Positions 59,764 through 64,000 of a stretch of DNA of 64,000 nt are shown here, one piece after another. The notes beneath the pieces are model-generated. The model saw only the letters and a program-made list of their open reading frames with translations. It ran no database searches and was not told where the DNA came from. The stretch covers positions 217,093-281,092 of the forward strand of contig NW_025064927.1 of NCBI RefSeq assembly GCF_019112545.1, given 5' to 3'. Position 1 is the first letter of the stretch; each line of letters opens with the position of its first letter. The position numbers and the translations under genes are program-made. Source of the stretch: Guyanagaster necrorhizus. Taxonomy: Eukaryota; Basidiomycota; Agaricomycetes; Agaricales; Physalacriaceae.

Positions 59764-61569
59764 CAGACATTTGATTTTCCTACTATGTTCACCCTCCCAC
59801 GTACCCTGCCACCCTCCAACTCATTTCCCACTACACGCAGCGCATCCCAAGCGTCGTCCTCTGTACCTATCGTCGTCGAGCTGACTGGTGGCTGATTTCC
59901 CTTCAATGGGTCCATGGCTTCTGATAGTAGTCGATAGTCGGTGTTCCTGTTTATTCAGTGTCTTTTTTAAGGTTTCAGTACTTCATTTGATGGGAGATAA
60001 AGCACGATGGGTTCTGGTTGATGGCTATCGTTGAAGGACCATTTGGTCGCAGTTGTCGTTCGCAGTTTACGTGCCACAGACGTTACCCCAGCGCTTGGGG
60101 ACGCATCGAACCATCTAAATAAGACGTATACATGATGAGCTAGTAAACAACGTAAATAAAACGGACATATAATCAGATACAAATTTGTTCCCTCACGCAT
60201 CCGCCGCCTTCCTAGGAACGTTGTGATAGAAATTTTCTCTCATATTATCCATCCTTCAGCAGGCAGTCTAATTGTCCGCTTGGGTCTCTGGCCACTGTGC
60301 TACGTCACTTCATCCTGCCGCGAATCTTTATCCATGAAATTTTATCTATATGAGATGGCGGGAACATGCCAGTGTCGGAGTGGATTCAGAAGGCCGCGAT
60401 GAACGGAGAGACGGCAACGCCTCTGCTAAACCAGATTCTTGGAAGCTGAAATTCATCACGATCCGCCCACTTCTTTCAATCACTACGCACGAAATCCAAT
60501 CGAAATAAAGAATAAACTATTACAATGATATGGCGACGCCAACTTGAATCACAATTCACCGCATACTTAATTTCATATCAGTTCCAGAATCCACCCTTTT
60601 ACATTGCAGCTCATAATGTCTATTCCCCATTGCTTTCAAAAGTTCTTACCCTTGTCAACTATCTAATGGATGGGAGTGGTGATTGTAGATATTATATATT
60701 AGATGCTGTATGTGTCACGTTACATGTGGCATGCCAGTACGCGACACTATATAATTCGATTGAGACACGGAGCAAAGCCTTAGGCAAGAGCTATGAATTA
60801 CGTGGCATATAAGAAATATAACTTGGAGCAAAACCAAGCAGATGTCAACATGTGCACCACAGCATATTCCACAAAGGTATAATGTAGCAAACTAACAAAA
60901 TGAAACAAATCTTGGGCATGGGGAAATAATCAGAGAGAACACAATTGTTGGCTCAGGCGGTCTGCTATACAAATCATGTCAACTCTGACGAAAGAAGACA
61001 TCAAAATAAGTTGACAGACTAGAAGTTATGCGCAGCTACTGCTCATCCAAGATATGCATGCCATTCACTAACTGACCAACATACTGAGTGCTGGTAGAGC
61101 CTGCCAACACAGAAACCTCGCAAGTGAGTCCTTTTATGTGGGAAACATAATAATAATATGCATCTTGGTCCTCAAGGTGACTGCTGGGCATTGCCAAGAA
61201 CCAGCCATTGTGCATGACCATTTGCAGCATTCAGATGACCCACTGAGCACAGGACCAATCATCTCGTCCATGCAGTAATGGTGTGACTCCCTGTGAGGGC
61301 TCTTGTTGCACCAAGAACAAGGAGGCATCATTATAAGAAATACTGAGAGGTGGCAGCTGGATCATGGACAAGAACTTTTGTGTGTTCAACACTCTAGACC
61401 CCAAGCCTTGCTTGTAATCTGTGTACTAAGAATTGGTGTTGTTGTGGAAGCCAATTTGGTAAAAATCAAGAGCTGTATGAAGGCTATAGGCAGGAGGCCT
61501 AGGGAGAGCAATGGACCAATGATATTTTCTCTGACCAAAGTCTGAGTAATAGAGCATGATATAGATATG
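59764..61569. other. Intergenic 1.8 kb; right part CpG-poor, possible old repeat
   Basis: 59764-60800 has ordinary base composition and no gene. From about 60800 to 61569 CG dinucleotides become scarce, as in the copia element that follows. A reverse-strand remnant at about 61330-61036 reads PPCSWCNKSPHRESHHYC and HIKGLTCEVSVLAGSTSTQY in two frames, which looks like part of an old repeated element that I cannot name. Confidence 0.35.
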
Positions 61570-62054
61570 TGTTAAGACATTAGAGAGAGGAGGATTCATT
61601 GAAGGATCTTGGGGCTGGAATGATCAGAAGATTGGCATAAAGATGGAGAGGGGAGCCTGGGGACTCAGATCTAGAAGTGGAGTGACTTGCTGCTTCAAGC
61701 AGTCAATCTATAGGGGTTTTTATCTCCTGTGGAATTTGATGAGTGGATGATTGGCATCTATTGGAGCCTCAAGACCTCTGCCAAAGCACAATAGTATATG
61801 CCATATTGATATATGGTGTTGAGAGGCCTGGAAACTCGAATTTTGTTGGATTAGCAAGCAGGAGCTCTGTCATATCCTGCCAGCCAAGCTCGATACCCCT
61901 TTATGTCAGGATGGACTATATATATTGAATACAGTCTGTCGAGCACCCTCACCATGTTTCTGCTTATCACTATACTGTGTGAGAGTGAGTATCTACTTAT
62001 ATTACTTTGTTTATGTCACTGATTGGTATTCTGTAGTCTACATTATAGCTAACA
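61570..62054 (+). repeat. 5' LTR of a Ty1/copia element
   Basis: A 485-bp sequence starts TGTTA and ends TAACA (perfect 5-bp terminal inverted repeat) and sits 89 bases before the gag-like frame. A TATATATATT promoter motif is near 61917-61926. The matching 3' LTR would lie beyond the window, so the call rests on termini, position and content. Confidence 0.65.
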
Positions 62055-63195
62055 GCAAACTCTATTAGATGCTACAAATGTGCATCACTTTTTTAGAGGT
62101 TATACGGCCCTGAGAATTACTCTATCCCATTCTTCATACTCAAATGACTTCCATTATTACTGCCTTGACTACAGGCCTACCATCGAACGTCCTCACACTG
62201 AACATGTCTGGTGACAACTGGTCCATCTTCTACCTCCACTTTTCCACTGGTGTTCAAGCCAAAGGGAAATAGGATCACTTTGATGGATCCAAGCTCAAAC
62301 TCTCTCTCACTACACCCACAACAGCTCTCATGGCTGAGCTAGATGAATGGGAGAAAGATGAGGCTATAGCTAAAAACCTCCTGCTCTTGAAGATCCTTGA
62401 CTCAGTCGCTATAAAGATTCAGTGTCTTCCCACAGTTGCTGTAGCCTGGTCAAAGATTGAAAAAGAGTTTACCGATAAGAGTGGCTATGCACAAACTGAC
62501 CTTCAGCAGCAGTTTATAGAGTCACATTGCCCAGCCAAAGACAATGTTCATGAGTTTCTTGACAGTCTGTCAATGAAACAGGAGTCATTAGCTTCTATCA
62601 GTGTCATCATTGAGGAGAAGGATTACCGCTCAATGATTCTCACCTCTATCTCTCTCTATTTTGCCAAGCATGCATCGACTCTCCTTACAGCAGCAAAGCT
62701 TTTTAGTTCCAACAAGAAAGTCAATCCTAAGAACCTGATCCATGCTATTTCTGAGGAATATGACTGACTGGAGCATGAGCGAGCCAAGTGTAGTCAGCAG
62801 TCTGGAAAGAAAAAGGACTCAGAGCAAGATGAAGCCATGTCTGTTTTATCAAGCTCAGATGGCAATAAGAAGAGCAAGAAACCTGGCAAGAAATTGTGCT
62901 GGGGATGTGGAAAAGAAGGACACTTCAAAAACAAATGCTCCAAGAAGAAGTCATCAGACAATGACAGCAAGGCCTCTAGATCGAAGGATGAAATAGCCAA
63001 TGTGGCTGAGGAATCATTGGATTCAGACTGGGAAGCCAATGGTGCATTCGGAGTTGATAATGCTAGCAATATGCTATCGCTGGCTGCAGTTTCTGAGTCA
63101 GATGAGTCTGAAGTTGAGAGCTTATCAGAGGACTCAGAGGATGAAGACAATGGTACTAACCTTTTTTTGGAGATTGGTGATGAGTCATGGGATGA

Positions 63196-63693
63196 TGTTA
63201 CGCGCATGCCGCCGGCCTCCGTGTCACCTCAACCAACCGCGAATCCAATCACACCACCCACTGGACTCCGACCGCTTCCCATTACCTACTAATTTCATTT
63301 CACCAGTATCATTTCACATCCGTATTTCACATTGTAATATCTAGACCCCGAACTCGGTAACGAATACCGACACCGGAACCCAATGGAACCCGACTCGGAA
63401 TTAGCTACCATTAGTATATAAAGCCATGTATATCATCGTAGCTACTCAGTTCGAATATCAACTTGGATAAGCCATCTACACTTCGCACTCGCCTCAACTC
63501 CTTCTTATCTCGTCCATCGGATTCCGCTCCAAAGGATATTCCTGTTCTCTTCCCTGACGGAACTCCGTTCCGCCCATCCAGATCCTTGGGCTTCGACTCA
63601 AGGGTGACGTTGCCAATAGCTTCGTCGACGCCCACGCACTCCGCCGGACTCCGCGCGTGCACTCAAGCCTACTCGATTGGCACGTTCCTAACA
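63196..63693 (+). mobile_element. Solo LTR nested in the copia gag
   Basis: A 498-bp insert with termini TGTTA and TAACA is flanked by identical GATGA target copies (63191-63195 and 63694-63698). It contains a TATATAAA box at 63415-63422 and is CpG-rich, unlike its host. Removing it with one GATGA restores the gag frame as ESWDELSSMLFSDVD. Confidence 0.88.
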
Positions 63694-63974
63694 GATGAGT
63701 TGAGCAGCATGTTATTCTCAGATGTTGACTGAAGTGATGTGAACTCCTTTGTTGACAAGCAATTAGATGCCACATCTGGCATGCCAACTTTGGAGAATAT
63801 ATCTGCTTCTGAAGAGTCAGTCACAGCTATTATCAACACTGTAAACTCATCTGATGTTCAAATTCATACTGAACTCTATGACTCCAGCTGTACACACTAT
63901 ATTTCTGTTGCGGGACGACACAAGTACCTGATGTCAACCTTATATAAGCATAGACAGTTTTGTCCTGAGTCGAC

Positions 63975-64000
63975 GGTCAATTGCCTTTAAGCAATTGACC
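63975..64000. repeat. Perfect inverted repeat at the window end
   Basis: GGTCAATTGC (63975-63984) and GCAATTGACC (63991-64000) are exact reverse complements around a 6-base spacer. They lie in a short CpG-containing stretch after the protease motif, possibly inside another insertion that starts near 63906 with TGTTGCGG and has TATATAA near 63941. Confidence 0.6.

Larger units (their letters stand above)
61570..64000 (+). mobile_element. Ty1/copia-type LTR retrotransposon, 5' part, decayed
   Basis: LTR, leader, and a gag-protease frame run off the right end of the window. CG dinucleotides are scarce across the element. It carries in-frame stops and a nested solo LTR, so it is an inactive copy. 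Confidence 0.78.
62144..64000 (+). pseudogene. Copia gag with zinc knuckle and start of protease, interrupted
   Basis: The frame starts at ATG 62144 (MTSIITALTTGLPSNVLTLN) and reads MSGDNWSIFYLHFSTG, HFDGSKL and the helical gag region AVAWSKIEKEFTDKSGYAQT. A CCHC zinc knuckle follows, CWGCGKEGHFKNKC (62897-62938). Beyond an acidic region and the nested LTR it resumes as LSSMLFSDVD-stop-SDVNSF and ELYDSSCTHYIS, the equivalent of the retroviral-type aspartic protease site of copia elements (usual form D-S-G). Stops are TAG near 62270, TGA at about 62764 (after EEYD) and TGA at about 63729. The two TGAs sit where Arg (CGA) would fit. The element packages and copies its own RNA when intact; this copy cannot. 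Confidence 0.75.

Noticed and set aside
63222..63693. Alternative left end of the nested LTR at TGTCACC
   Set aside because: That choice gives no target duplication. Starting at TGTTA (63196) gives both a perfect terminal repeat and the GATGA duplication.
1..64000. tRNA, rRNA or CRISPR loci
   Set aside because: The B-box-like GTTCGA hits that I noticed fall in coding exons, introns or LTRs without a tRNA fold around them. There is no rRNA-like sequence and no spaced repeat array.

Overview
The window is nuclear DNA from a filamentous basidiomycete, most likely an Agaricomycete. The evidence is dense genes on both strands split by many introns of about 45-70 nt with GT...AG ends, families typical of mushrooms (FunK1 kinases, MYND-finger expansions, copper radical oxidase, PLAC8), and a Ty1/copia retroelement. 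I cannot name the species.

Layout. 0.5-6.2 kb: a membrane-anchored glyoxal oxidase-like copper radical oxidase and an APC-family amino acid permease. 6.4-11.1 kb: a tandem pair of MYND-finger genes, the first intact and the second a frameshifted pseudogene. 11.6-12.6 kb: an N-terminal fragment of a KRE6/SKN1-type gene. 14.8-17.3 kb: a decayed FunK1 kinase and a solo LTR. 17.5-23 kb: an unrecognised gene diverging from DIS3/RRP44. 23.4-26.2 kb: a damaged FAD monooxygenase and MDM35. 26.6-38.2 kb: UTP7, a disordered protein, an intact FunK1 kinase and PUF6. 38.6-44.7 kb: a chitin synthase missing its catalytic middle, IES6, and a broken P-loop gene. 46-53 kb: PLAC8, DNA2 and a mitochondrial stomatin-like gene. 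53.9-59.8 kb: a second amino acid permease, an F-box gene and an APH-type kinase. 61.6-64 kb: a CpG-depleted copia element with another LTR nested inside it.

How the genes relate. There is no operon or obvious metabolic cluster. Conserved cell-maintenance genes (DIS3, UTP7 and PUF6 for RNA processing and ribosome assembly; DNA2 and IES6 for DNA replication and chromatin; MDM35 and the stomatin-like gene for mitochondria) read as intact. The gene families between them are often damaged. That contrast argues for real decay of accessory genes rather than poor sequence quality. The strongest observations are the two solo LTRs with exact 5-bp target duplications, one of which restores the host reading frame when removed, and the CpG decay of the copia element. 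I found no convincing novel multi-gene system. Exon boundaries are given only where I could follow the frame through the splice; other gene limits are approximate.
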